In this document: positions 7,383 to 13,389 of the stretch, one piece after another | Layout: each line of letters opens with the position of its first letter | How positions within the stretch are numbered: the stretch's first letter is position 1 | Source: Betaproteobacteria bacterium | GTDB taxonomy: Bacteria > Pseudomonadota > Gammaproteobacteria > Burkholderiales > Burkholderiaceae_C | NCBI GenBank assembly: GCA_947448675.1 | Contig: CANFOR010000056.1 | Coordinates: 1-13,389, forward strand | DNA: 13,389 nt | Direction: 5' to 3' | Program-made: the position numbers and the translations under genes | The notes under the pieces: generated by a model | The model's input: the letters and a program-made list of their open reading frames with translations, nothing else | Databases searched by the model: none | What the model was told of the DNA's origin: nothing

Positions 7383-7537
7383 AAGGAGTCCTTGAACCTG
7401 TGTGGCTACGAAAGGACCCGAGGAGACAACTGGTTGAAACTTGCGCTTCAGTGCCACCAAGTTTCTCAGAAACACAATCCGCTGGGTAGTGCTTGGGCGG
7501 TAAATTTAGGCAAACCCAAGCCCCAAAGCGGAATTAA

Positions 7538-8095
7538 TTAACGCTTTTTGGCGGTAGCAGTGGCGGTGGCGCTTTTGGAAGCGTTCACAGCGGTAGCGGC
7601 TACTGCGTTGAAGTTGGCTTCGGCCATGTCGGTTGCTTGTTTAACAGCCTTTTGCACGGACTCAAAAGCGTTGTTGCCAGCGGCAATGGCGCTCTTCATG
7701 ACGGCAACAGCGGTTTCAGAGCCAGCAGGTGCATTTTTGCTAGCGCTGTCGACCAAGCCAGCGATGGCTTTTTGTGCTTCAGCGGTTTTAGCTTCAAACG
7801 ACTTGCCCAGCTCGGCGCCAGCGCCGGTAGCGATGTCATACAAGTGGCGGCTGTAGGCAGCGGTTTTTTCAGCCAAAGGTTGCAGCATAGAAGCTTGCAG
7901 GGCCATCAGCTCTTGTGCGTCTTTCACGCCCAGAGCCGCTTGGGCAGAGCCAGCCACTTCAGACAGAGCAGCTTTAGAAGCCGTCATGTTCAGTTCGACC
8001 AATTTCTCAACGCCTTCAAAAGCTTTGCCGGTCAAGCCGAACAAGGTTTCGATGTTGGCTTTGTGGGAAGCAATGATTTGTTCAGCAGTCAGCAT
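7538..8095 (-). CDS. phaP: Phasin (PHB granule-associated protein)
   Basis: A 185-residue, alanine-rich amphipathic helical protein of the phasin family (TIGR01841 type). Phasins coat polyhydroxybutyrate granules and control their size and number. The N-terminus MLTAEQIIASHKANIETLFG and the following KAFEGVEKLVELNMTASKAAL are characteristic; the middle carries QELMALQASMLQPLAEKTAAYSRHLYD-type heptad-like helix, and the end is a low-complexity Ala/Thr/Ser/Lys tail ending in KKR. No signal peptide or membrane segment is seen, as expected for a granule-surface protein. The ATG start has GGAGA (8106-8102 on the minus strand) at good spacing. It has its own promoter with matched palindromes and its own terminator, so it is probably monocistronic. 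High confidence in the family; the paralogue number is not knowable here. Confidence 0.93.
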   Translation of the reverse strand: MLTAEQIIASHKANIETLFGLTGKAFEGVEKLVELNMTASKAALSEVAGSAQAALGVKDAQELMALQASMLQPLAEKTAAYSRHLYDIATGAGAELGKSFEAKTAEAQKAIAGLVDSASKNAPAGSETAVAVMKSAIAAGNNAFESVQKAVKQATDMAEANFNAVAATAVNASKSATATATAKKR

Positions 8096-8161
8096 AAGAT
8101 TTCTCCAAAAGTTAAGGGTAGTTCAACACTTATCTGCCTGGAACTGGCCGTAAGGCCGGCA

Positions 8162-8235
8162 TGTTGCAGTGCAGCATGGGTTGAATTATAGGGTTCACCC
8201 TAGTTTTTGCAAGAGGGTTTTGCTGCAATGCACCA
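8162..8235 (-). promoter_or_regulatory. Phasin promoter bracketed by two TGC-rich palindromes
   Basis: On the minus strand, -35 TTGCAA (8212-8207), 16-bp spacer, and a perfect -10 TATAAT (8190-8185) predict a start near 8178. TGTTGCA-G-TGCAGCA (plus strand 8162-8176) lies just downstream of that start, and TGCTGCA-A-TGCACCA (8221-8235) just upstream of -35; each is symmetric at 6 of 7 arm positions. The phasin repressor PhaR is known to bind TGC-rich sites and to occupy two sites around the phaP promoter in Cupriavidus, so PhaR control is a reasonable inference. Confidence 0.65.
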
Positions 8236-8294
8236 ATTTAGTATGCAAACACTAAAACCGAACCTACACCGAACTATCTGCCGAGACGGCACGG

Positions 8295-8336
8295 AGCATA
8301 GGGGCCTTTGCAGCCATCGCCGTAGGCCCCTATGCT
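8295..8336. other. Perfect 13-bp hairpin without T-run, downstream of the H-NS-like gene
   Basis: AGCATAGGGGCCT (8295-8307) and AGGCCCCTATGCT (8324-8336) are perfect complements around a 16-base loop. It begins 13 bases past the H-NS-like stop (minus strand) and lies upstream of the phasin promoter. No U-tract follows on either strand, so it is more likely an mRNA 3'-end stabiliser or part of a factor-dependent terminator than a classic intrinsic terminator. Confidence 0.6.
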
Positions 8337-8348
8337 TCAGGGGCGTGT

Positions 8349-8687
8349 TTACGCAATCATGTAATCGGCCAAAGTTTTGCCTGCAGGCAATGCCAGGGTC
8401 CACAGCGGCGCACGGCCACGGCCAGACCACAATTGGCCCTGTGGGCCTTTGTATTTGGGGGCAACGGTGGACTTGCCGGTTTTGCCGCTGGCTTTGGGCT
8501 TAGGGCCGCGCGGGCTGGTTTCACCCGTAGACAAGCCCAGTTGTTTGGCGGTCAAGCCGTACTGCGCGATTTTTGCCTTGGTGTCTGCAATAATTGCAGC
8601 CAACTCGGACGCGCGTACTTGCTCGGCTTGGTCTTGTAATTTCTTAATTTGAATTTGCAAGTCGACATAGCTCATTTCGTTGCCCAT
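8349..8687 (-). CDS. H-NS-like nucleoid protein
   Basis: A 112-residue H-NS family DNA-binding protein of the short betaproteobacterial type. Residues about 5-48 form a coiled coil (MSYVDLQIQIKKLQDQAEQV and on), the oligomerisation part; a Gly/Pro/Lys-rich linker follows (54-76), then the C-terminal minor-groove binding segment PKYKGPQGQLWSGRGRAPLW (77-96), matching the family's W-SGRGR-P-W motif. Such proteins silence AT-rich, often foreign, genes and shape the nucleoid. ATG 8687 was chosen because GGGAAG lies just upstream; the internal ATG at 8675 lacks a site, and 8714 is too far. It lies between the phasin and the divergent thioesterase operon and ends before a strong hairpin. Family assignment is firm; targets are unknown. 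Confidence 0.92.
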   Translation of the reverse strand: MGNEMSYVDLQIQIKKLQDQAEQVRASELAAIIADTKAKIAQYGLTAKQLGLSTGETSPRGPKPKASGKTGKSTVAPKYKGPQGQLWSGRGRAPLWTLALPAGKTLADYMIA

Positions 8688-8715
8688 GGTGGTCTTCCCG
8701 TTTAAATAAAACACA

Positions 8716-8769
8716 ATTATATCGAACGCCCTAGTAGAGTACTAGCGCCGAACTGAAATTATTTTCAGT
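8716..8769. promoter_or_regulatory. H-NS-like gene promoter and palindromes in the divergent region
   Basis: On the minus strand a perfect -10 TATAAT (8721-8716) lies about 30 bases upstream of the ATG. No good -35 is seen; instead the perfect palindrome CTAGTA-GAG-TACTAG (8731-8745) covers the expected -35 position. A second perfect palindrome, ACTGAAA-TTAT-TTTCAGT (8752-8769), lies between this promoter and the thioesterase gene. Either could be an activator or repressor site for the divergent pair. Confidence 0.5.
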
Positions 8770-8832
8770 GATCTGGAAAATAAATTACATTCAACTACAC
8801 GTGGCAGCTATCAATTCATAATAGGTAACACC

Positions 8833-9288
8833 GTGACCAGCCCAGAAGCAGCGCTAGCGCGCCTCCCCAGCCGCCGTGCCGACTACCCTTATTTCTGCCC
8901 GATTCAAACCCGTTGGGCCGACAACGATGTTTATGGCCATATAAACAACGTGGTGTACTACGCTTGGTTCGACACCGTGGTGAATAGTTTCTTAATCGAG
9001 CGCAGCGCTTTGGATATTCACCAAGGCCCTTGCATTGGCCTGGTGGTCGAAACCCATTGCAACTATTTTTCACCGCTGGCTTTTCCGCAAAAAATCGACG
9101 CCGGTTTGCGGGTGGCGCATATTGGCAGCTCCAGCGTGCGCTACGAACTGGGCTTGTTTGCCGCAGACAATGCACAATCGCTGTGCGCCGCCAAGGGCCA
9201 TTTTGTGCATGTGTATGTTGACAAAATCTCGCGCCGTCCAGTCCCACTGCCTGAGCGCCTCCAACACGTTTTAGAAAGCCTGCTTTGA
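8833..9288 (+). CDS. 4HBT-type acyl-CoA thioesterase
   Basis: A 151-residue hot-dog fold thioesterase of the 4-hydroxybenzoyl-CoA thioesterase/YbgC group, which hydrolyses acyl- or aroyl-CoA in the cytoplasm. The hallmark active-site segment TRWADNDVYGHINNVVYYAW (26-45) carries Asp32 and the GHINN stretch at the start of the long helix. The later LVVETHCNYFSPLAFP and HIGSSSVRYELGLF segments fit the central strands, and the length is typical. The GTG start follows AGGTAA at suitable spacing. It is the first gene of a tight operon; its TGA overlaps the TTG start of the next gene, indicating coupled translation. The substrate cannot be told from sequence; association with a HAAT-type importer hints at a carboxylic acid activated as CoA ester. 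Confidence 0.9.
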   Translation: MTSPEAALARLPSRRADYPYFCPIQTRWADNDVYGHINNVVYYAWFDTVVNSFLIERSALDIHQGPCIGLVVETHCNYFSPLAFPQKIDAGLRVAHIGSSSVRYELGLFAADNAQSLCAAKGHFVHVYVDKISRRPVPLPERLQHVLESLL

Positions 9289-10070
9289 CCTCTGCCACCC
9301 TTACTGCCAGCTCTGCCGCCAGCGGGCCCGCCAGCCCCATCAGCCCCACCAGCCCCCAAGTGAGCACCCGTATTGCCGACCCGGCCAGCGTAGACGCGGC
9401 CATTGTGAGCCGCTTTTCTAACCGCGCTTTTTTGCCCCAAGCCGTGCCACGCACGCTGCTACAAGAGCTGCTGCAAGTGGCCGCCCGCGCGCCCAGCGGC
9501 ACCAATACCCAGCCTTGGAAGGTCTATGTTTTGCAGGGTGCAAAACGTGACGATTTGGTGAGCCAAGTGTGTGCCGCCCACGATGCGCTAGCCCTCAACC
9601 CAGCCCTGGCTGCCCAGCACAGCGAAGCCTACGACTACTACCCTGAAAAATGGGTCTCGCCCTACATCGACCGCCGCCGTGAATGCGGCTTTGGCCTGTA
9701 TGGCGTGCTGGGCATCGGCAAGGGCGACAAAGCCGCCATGCACGCCCAGCACCAGCGCAACTACCGCTTCTTTGACGCGCCCGTGGGCCTGATGTTCACC
9801 ATCGACCGCATCATGGGCCGTGGCAGCCTGCTCGACTACGGCATGTTTTTGCAAAACATCATGGTCGCCGCTCGCGCCCGTGGCCTGCACACCTGCCCGC
9901 AAGCGGCCTGGAACGGCTTTGCCAAAATCATCCTGCCGCACATAGGCGCGGCAGAAAACGAAATGCTGGTCTGCGGCATGGCCCTTGGCTACGCCGACGA
10001 AACCGCTGTGGTGAACAGCTACCAAACCACGCGGGTGGACGCCGCAGCGTTTACCAACTGGGTGGAGTAG
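9285..10070 (+). CDS. Nitroreductase family FMN oxidoreductase
   Basis: A 261-residue member of the nitroreductase family, FMN-dependent NAD(P)H enzymes that reduce nitro groups, quinones or related compounds. Visible are RFSNRAF (43-49), the FMN-phosphate binding ARAPSGTNTQPW (67-78), a mid-region LLDYGMFLQNIMVAARARGL lining the dimer and flavin site, a CPQAAW segment, and the C-terminal GMALGYAD. The start is the TTG within the TTGA overlap with the upstream stop, so translation is probably coupled. The first 35 residues are an Ala/Ser/Thr/Pro-rich tail without features; a GTG at 9360 just before the domain is an alternative start. The stop precedes the permease gene by only 5 bases. The physiological substrate is unknown. 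Confidence 0.9.
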   Translation: MTSATLTASSAASGPASPISPTSPQVSTRIADPASVDAAIVSRFSNRAFLPQAVPRTLLQELLQVAARAPSGTNTQPWKVYVLQGAKRDDLVSQVCAAHDALALNPALAAQHSEAYDYYPEKWVSPYIDRRRECGFGLYGVLGIGKGDKAAMHAQHQRNYRFFDAPVGLMFTIDRIMGRGSLLDYGMFLQNIMVAARARGLHTCPQAAWNGFAKIILPHIGAAENEMLVCGMALGYADETAVVNSYQTTRVDAAAFTNWVE

Positions 10071-10075
10071 GGCGC

Positions 10076-11944
10076 GTGCCGAGCGGGCTTTTGAATAGCC
10101 TTTTCAATGGCTTTTTTAACGGTCTGACCCACGCCAGCACGCTGTTTCTGATGGCCGCCGGCCTGACGCTGATTTTTGGCGTCACGCGCATCGTCAACTT
10201 TGCCCATGGCAGCTTTTACATGCTGGGCGCACTGCTGTCGGCGCACATGGTGAGCGTGTGGTGGCCAAGCTGGGGCGAGAGCGCGGGGCTGTATGCGTTA
10301 GCTATTATTTTAGGAGCGGCTTGCGCAGGACTGGCGGGCGCTGCAACCGACTTCTTCTTGCTACGGCGCTTGGCGGGCGCGCCCAGCTTGTACCAGCTGG
10401 TGGCCACTTTTGGGCTGACGCTGTTCCTGCACGACGCGATGCTAGCCGCCTTTGGGCCGGGCGAAGTGTTTGCGCCGCGCTTTCCGGGGCTCAAGGGTGC
10501 GCTGGAGCTGGGCGGCGAGTTCTACCCGACCTGGCACATCGCCACCATGCTGCTGGGTTTGCTGGTCTGGCTGGGCTTGCACCTGCTGCTGGCACGCAGC
10601 CGTTTTGGCCAGCGCCTGCGCGCCGCCACGCAAGACCGCGCCATGCTCAGCGCCCTGGGTGTCAACCCGCAGCCGCTGATGCTCGGCGCGGTGGTGCTGG
10701 GCTGCGCGCTGGCCGGCCTGGGCGGGGCGCTGCGCCTGCCCACCGAGCCGGCCAATTTGCAGATGGACGTGAACATCATCGTCGAGACTTTTGTGGTGGT
10801 GGTGACCGGTGGCCTGGGCAGCATCAGCGGGGCGGCGCTGGCGGCTGTGTTGATCGGCCTGATCCACGCCTTTGGGGTGGCCTGGTTTCCGCAGGCCAGC
10901 TTGGTCTTGGTGTTCTTGACCATGGGCGTGGTGCTGGCCCTGCGGCCCCAGGGTTTGCTGGGCAGCAAGGGCCGGGAAGAAGCTCCCGAGGCCGCACAAA
11001 AATTCCTCGGAACGCGCGCCAGCTCTGCGTGGCTAGCTATGCAATGCATAGCACTGTGCGCGGTGGCGCTGCTGGCGTGGCGCGGCGGCGAGTACACCCA
11101 GTCGTTGCTGGCCGACGCTTTGATTTTGGCCATTTTTGGCATCAGCCTGCAGGCCATGGTGGGCCTGGGCGGTTTGGTGAGTTTTGGCCACGCCGCGTGG
11201 TTTGCTGTGGGGGCTTATGGCACGGCCCTGGCCAGTACGCATTGGGGCCTGGGCCTGCCGCTGGCCTTGGCTGTGGGCTGCGCCGCCGCGCTGCTGGGCG
11301 CGGCCTTGTTTGGCGCGCTGGTGGTGCGCTCGGGCGGGGTCTACTTGGCCATGCTGTCCTTGGCATTGGCGCAAATGCTGTGGGCCGGGGCCAGCCAGTG
11401 GGTTGATGTGACGGGCGGCGACAACGGCATCATCGGCTTGCAATTGCTGGCACCGCAGGCGCGCAGCGGCTTTTTAGCGGCTTTGTTGGGCTTGGCCATG
11501 CTTAGCCTGCTTGGTCTGCGTTTGCTGGCCCGCTCGGCCTTTGGCATGGCCTTGCAGGCCGCGCGTGACGCCCCGGCCCGCGCTGCGGCCAGCGGTTTGA
11601 ACGTGGCGGCCTTGCGCTACCGCATTTTTGTGCACAGCGCGGTGCTGGCGGCCCTGGCCGGTGGGCTGTGGGCGGCGCACAAGGGCGCGGTGTTTCCACA
11701 GGTGGCGGCGGTGAGCACCTCGGTCGATGCGCTCTTGGTGGTGTTGCTGGGCGGCGTGCATTGGCTCTGGGGGGCTGCTGTGGGCAGTGCCGTGCTCACC
11801 GGCCTGCAGGCCACGCTAGGGCAGGGCCTGGGCGCGCTGTCGGACTACTGGCACGGTTTGCTGGGCCTGCTCATCATGCTGATGATGCTGCTGGCACCTT
11901 CGGGTTGGGGTGGGCTGCTATGGAAGGCAGAGCATGCGCGCTGA
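10076..11944 (+). CDS. Fused LivH-LivM branched-chain-type ABC permease
   Basis: A 622-residue fusion of the two inner-membrane permeases of a HAAT (branched-chain amino acid type) ABC importer, normally separate genes. The LivH part (about 1-296) shows GLTLIFGVTRIVNFAHGSFY, EPANLQMDVNIIVETFVVVV-GGLGS, and ends in RPQGLLG (290-296). A short linker (297-310) leads to the LivM part, with GLGGLVSFGHAAWFAVGAYG (364-383), VTGGDNGIIG, and the ATPase-contact loop RSAFGMALQAARDAPARAAA. The GTG start follows GGAG (10064-10067). It overlaps the livG-like start by 11 bases. The transported compound could be an amino acid, amide, or aromatic or short carboxylate; the partner genes do not settle it. Two repeat-like stretches lie within (10301-10345 and 11036-11052). 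Confidence 0.93.
   Translation: MPSGLLNSLFNGFFNGLTHASTLFLMAAGLTLIFGVTRIVNFAHGSFYMLGALLSAHMVSVWWPSWGESAGLYALAIILGAACAGLAGAATDFFLLRRLAGAPSLYQLVATFGLTLFLHDAMLAAFGPGEVFAPRFPGLKGALELGGEFYPTWHIATMLLGLLVWLGLHLLLARSRFGQRLRAATQDRAMLSALGVNPQPLMLGAVVLGCALAGLGGALRLPTEPANLQMDVNIIVETFVVVVTGGLGSISGAALAAVLIGLIHAFGVAWFPQASLVLVFLTMGVVLALRPQGLLGSKGREEAPEAAQKFLGTRASSAWLAMQCIALCAVALLAWRGGEYTQSLLADALILAIFGISLQAMVGLGGLVSFGHAAWFAVGAYGTALASTHWGLGLPLALAVGCAAALLGAALFGALVVRSGGVYLAMLSLALAQMLWAGASQWVDVTGGDNGIIGLQLLAPQARSGFLAALLGLAMLSLLGLRLLARSAFGMALQAARDAPARAAASGLNVAALRYRIFVHSAVLAALAGGLWAAHKGAVFPQVAAVSTSVDALLVVLLGGVHWLWGAAVGSAVLTGLQATLGQGLGALSDYWHGLLGLLIMLMMLLAPSGWGGLLWKAEHAR
10301..10345 (+). repeat. Repeat-like AT-rich remnant in the LivH part
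   Basis: GCTATTATTTTAGGAGCGGC, then TTGCGCAGG and GGCGCTGCA, follows the order GCTAT-(A/T run)-AGC-GC-TTGCGC-...-GCGCT of the repeat family seen elsewhere in the window. It stands out as AT-rich in GC-rich surroundings and encodes residues 76-90, hydrophobic and in frame. Degenerate, so assignment is tentative. Confidence 0.3.
11036..11052. repeat. Perfect 8-bp palindrome near the LivH/LivM junction
   Basis: GCTATGCA-A-TGCATAGC is a perfect inverted repeat with a one-base centre at the start of the first LivM helix, followed by CACTGTGCGC. It may be another degenerate member of the GCTAT..ATAGC repeat family, or chance. Confidence 0.3.
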
Positions 11945-12719
11945 ACTGCAAGTTTCCCATCTGCAGCGCGCCTACGGTGGCGTGCGTGCCCTGGCGGGCG
12001 TCAGCTTCAGTGTGGCGGCGGGCGAATGCGTGGCCTTGATCGGCCCCAACGGCGCGGGCAAGTCCACCTGCTTTGCCTGCTTGGCCGGGCAGCAAAGCGC
12101 CGACGCAGGCAGCGTGACCTGGGCTGGCACGCCGCTCTTGGGCCTGTCGCCACAGCAGCGCAGCCGCTTGGGCGTGGCGCGCACGTTTCAAGTCGCGCAG
12201 GTCTTTGAAGCGCTCAGCGTGCTACAAAATGTGCAGCTGGCTATGCAGGCGGGGCGGGCGTTATCGGGTATTTTTCCTCTCAACCGCAGTAGCCAAAGCA
12301 CGGCCGAGGCAGTATTGCAGCGGGTCGGCCTGGCCGACTGGGCAGAGCACGACGCCAGCCGTCTGCCCTATGGTGCCAAGAAGCGTTTGGAGCTGGGCAT
12401 GGCCCTGGCCCAACTGCCCGCTGATCGAGCGCAATTGCTCTTGCTCGACGAGCCCGCAGCAGGCCTGGCCGCACCGGAGCGCCACGCGCTGATGGCCTTG
12501 GTGCAAGCCGTTGCGGCGCAGGGCGTGGCCGTGCTCTACACCGAGCACAACATGGACGCCGTGTTTGGCGTGGCCCAGCGCGTGCTGGTGCTGATCGACG
12601 GGCAACTGGCCGCGCAGGGCACGCCCGCCGAGGTGGCCGCCGATCCGCTGGTGCGCCAGCGCTATTTGGGGGCAGGCTTTGTGGGGGCAGGCATTGGCTT
12701 GCCAGAAATGCATGCTTGA
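11934..12719 (+). CDS. livG: LivG-type ABC transporter ATPase
   Basis: A 261-residue ATPase subunit of the HAAT importer, working at the cytoplasmic face with the fused permease and the LivF-like ATPase. Order of motifs: Walker A GPNGAGKST (37-45), Q-loop within ARTFQVAQVF (Gln86), LivG-style signature LPYGAKKRLELG (144-155), Walker B LLLLDE (168-173), and the switch His205 in YTEHNMD. The DEPAAGL stretch is typical; the usual Asn-Pro after it is Ala-Ala here. The ATG at 11934 has GGAAGG six bases upstream and overlaps the permease gene by 11 bases, so translation is probably coupled; an ATG-less extension to 11910 is less likely. The symbol marks the subunit type; substrate is not implied. 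Confidence 0.92.
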   Translation: MRAELQVSHLQRAYGGVRALAGVSFSVAAGECVALIGPNGAGKSTCFACLAGQQSADAGSVTWAGTPLLGLSPQQRSRLGVARTFQVAQVFEALSVLQNVQLAMQAGRALSGIFPLNRSSQSTAEAVLQRVGLADWAEHDASRLPYGAKKRLELGMALAQLPADRAQLLLLDEPAAGLAAPERHALMALVQAVAAQGVAVLYTEHNMDAVFGVAQRVLVLIDGQLAAQGTPAEVAADPLVRQRYLGAGFVGAGIGLPEMHA

Positions 12720-12724
12720 AGCGC

Positions 12725-13389
12725 ATGTTTGAAGCGAACGCCATGCCAACCACGCCTACGATGCACACCATGCCGAGCATGCCGATAAAGCAAGCCATGC
12801 TCGAGGTTCAAAACCTCAGCGTCTGGTACGGCCAAGCGCAAGCCTTGTTTGGCGTGAGCCTGCAAGTGGCGGCTGGCGAGTTGGTTGTGTTGCAGGGTTT
12901 AAACGGCGCTGGAAAATCGACGCTTTTAAAAGCCATTATGGGACTTTGCACAAGCGTGGCGGGCGTTGTTAGCTATCAAAAACAGAGCATTCAAGGGCCC
13001 GGCAAGGCTTGGCCACCGCATCGCCGCGCGCAGGCGGGTCTGGGTTTTGTGGCCGAAGACCGGCGTTTGTTCACGGCGCTCAGCGTGCATGAAAACCTGT
13101 GGATCGCCGCGCCGCGCAACGCACAGAGCCGGGCGCTGGAGCAGCGTGCGCTCGACCTTTTCCCAGCGCTCAAACACATGCTCCAGCGGCCCGCTGCGCA
13201 CATGAGCGGCGGCGAGCAGCAAATGCTAGCGATTGCCCGCACGCTCATGGGCGCACCACAATTGCTGCTGCTCGACGAGCCCTGCGAAGGCATTGCGCCG
13301 GTGCTGGTCGAGGCCATCGCCCTGGCCCTGCTGGCCCTGCAAGCCCAGGGCATGCCCATGCTGGTGGCCGAGCAAAACCAGGTGCTGGC
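12725..13389 (+). CDS. livF: LivF-type ABC transporter ATPase (partial, cut by right edge)
   Basis: The second ATPase of the HAAT importer, open to the window end (221 codons seen). From ATG 12725: Walker A GLNGAGKST (58-66), the LivF-style Q-loop region AEDRRLFTALSVHENL (110-125), signature MSGGEQQMLAIARTLM (160-175), Walker B LLLLDE (180-185) with PCEGIAP, and VAEQN (214-218), where LivF proteins have Gln in place of the switch His. The conserved domain begins at MLEVQNLSVWYG (Met25, ATG 12797). The preceding 24 residues include six in-frame Met codons (12725, 12743, 12761, 12770, 12779, plus 12797), so the true start is open; 12725 keeps the tight operon spacing (5 bases from the livG stop). 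Residues 84-88 are encoded by a 17-base sequence shared with the permease gene at the other end of the window. Confidence 0.9.
   Translation, partial: MFEANAMPTTPTMHTMPSMPIKQAMLEVQNLSVWYGQAQALFGVSLQVAAGELVVLQGLNGAGKSTLLKAIMGLCTSVAGVVSYQKQSIQGPGKAWPPHRRAQAGLGFVAEDRRLFTALSVHENLWIAAPRNAQSRALEQRALDLFPALKHMLQRPAAHMSGGEQQMLAIARTLMGAPQLLLLDEPCEGIAPVLVEAIALALLALQAQGMPMLVAEQNQVL
12972..12988 (+). repeat. 17-base repeat core inside livF
   Basis: GCTATCAAAAACAGAGC is identical to the minus strand of 446-462 in the permease gene. Here it encodes YQKQS, where LivF proteins usually have a strand like FDGQD before IxG. Only the first block of the repeat is present. Confidence 0.5.

Larger units (their letters stand above)
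7062..7537. other. Gene-poor stretch between the orphan gene and phasin
   Basis: About 476 bases without a convincing intact gene. It holds the possible minus-strand gene fragment (7101-7310), the inverted-repeat arm (7267-7289), two copies of CGCATTGCTGCGAGGC (7295-7310 and 7364-7379), direct repeat B with the phasin terminator (7342-7382), and roughly 155 bases of phasin 3' untranslated sequence (7383-7537). Confidence 0.6.

Noticed and set aside
7101..7475. A full 124-residue minus-strand protein
   Set aside because: Its first half reads through the perfect phasin terminator hairpin and the phasin 3' untranslated region; only the last part looks possibly coding.
7492..7522. GCTTGGG...CCCAAGC hairpin downstream of phasin
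   Set aside because: Only seven pairs with a 17-base loop and no T-run; too weak to call a terminator.
8816..9505. A 229-codon minus-strand frame over the thioesterase and nitroreductase
   Set aside because: Antisense to two clear genes; low-complexity Arg/Cys/Gly composition.
10258..11406. A 382-codon open frame within the LivH-LivM gene
   Set aside because: Arg/Gly/Pro-rich translation with no family signature, fully overlapping a recognisable permease.

Overview
The window looks like chromosomal DNA of a GC-rich betaproteobacterium, most likely Burkholderiales, family Comamonadaceae or a close relative. The indicators are an HSD10-type dehydrogenase, a Bug/TctC-type binding protein, a PHB phasin of the alanine-rich beta type, a short H-NS-like protein ending in the SGRGR-P-W motif, and a short interspersed repeat built on GCTAT..AAAA..AGCTGC..CGC..AGCGCT that I associate from memory with this family. 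The assignment rests on reading the sequence and was not tested by a search.

Layout. 1-935 (minus) is a DMT/EamA permease cut by the left edge. 936-1159 is an AT-rich control region in front of aceA (isocitrate lyase, 1160-2464), which ends in a strong terminator. A DUF2889 protein (2582-3166) converges on an HSD10-like 3-hydroxyacyl-CoA dehydrogenase (3294-4052, minus), with a long hairpin between them. Diverging from the dehydrogenase are a patatin-like lipoprotein (about 4175-5110) and a Bug/TctC periplasmic binding protein (5196-6176). 6177-7537 looks like an insertion: an orphan, PLD-like gene of lower GC (6396-7061) and a possible gene fragment, bracketed by duplicated terminator-like sequence. 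A phasin gene (7538-8095) and an H-NS-like gene (8349-8687), both minus, have recognisable promoters. From 8833 to the right edge runs a tight plus-strand operon: 4HBT thioesterase, nitroreductase, a fused LivH-LivM permease, LivG, and LivF (cut by the edge).

How the genes fit together. Isocitrate lyase, the acyl-CoA dehydrogenase, the phasin and the acyl-CoA thioesterase all suit a life on fatty or organic acids with PHB storage, but they are separate transcription units. The last operon couples a branched-chain-type (HAAT) importer to a thioesterase and a flavin nitroreductase. No periplasmic binding protein for it lies in view, so its substrate is unknown.

Most notable points: two operator-like palindromes 30 bp apart at the aceA promoter; two matched TGC-rich palindromes bracketing the phasin promoter; copies or remnants of one short repeat family lying in-frame inside several genes; the duplicated terminator around the orphan gene; and the LivH-LivM fusion. 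I saw no clear sign of a wholly new multi-gene system. No tRNA, rRNA, CRISPR array or complete insertion sequence was seen.
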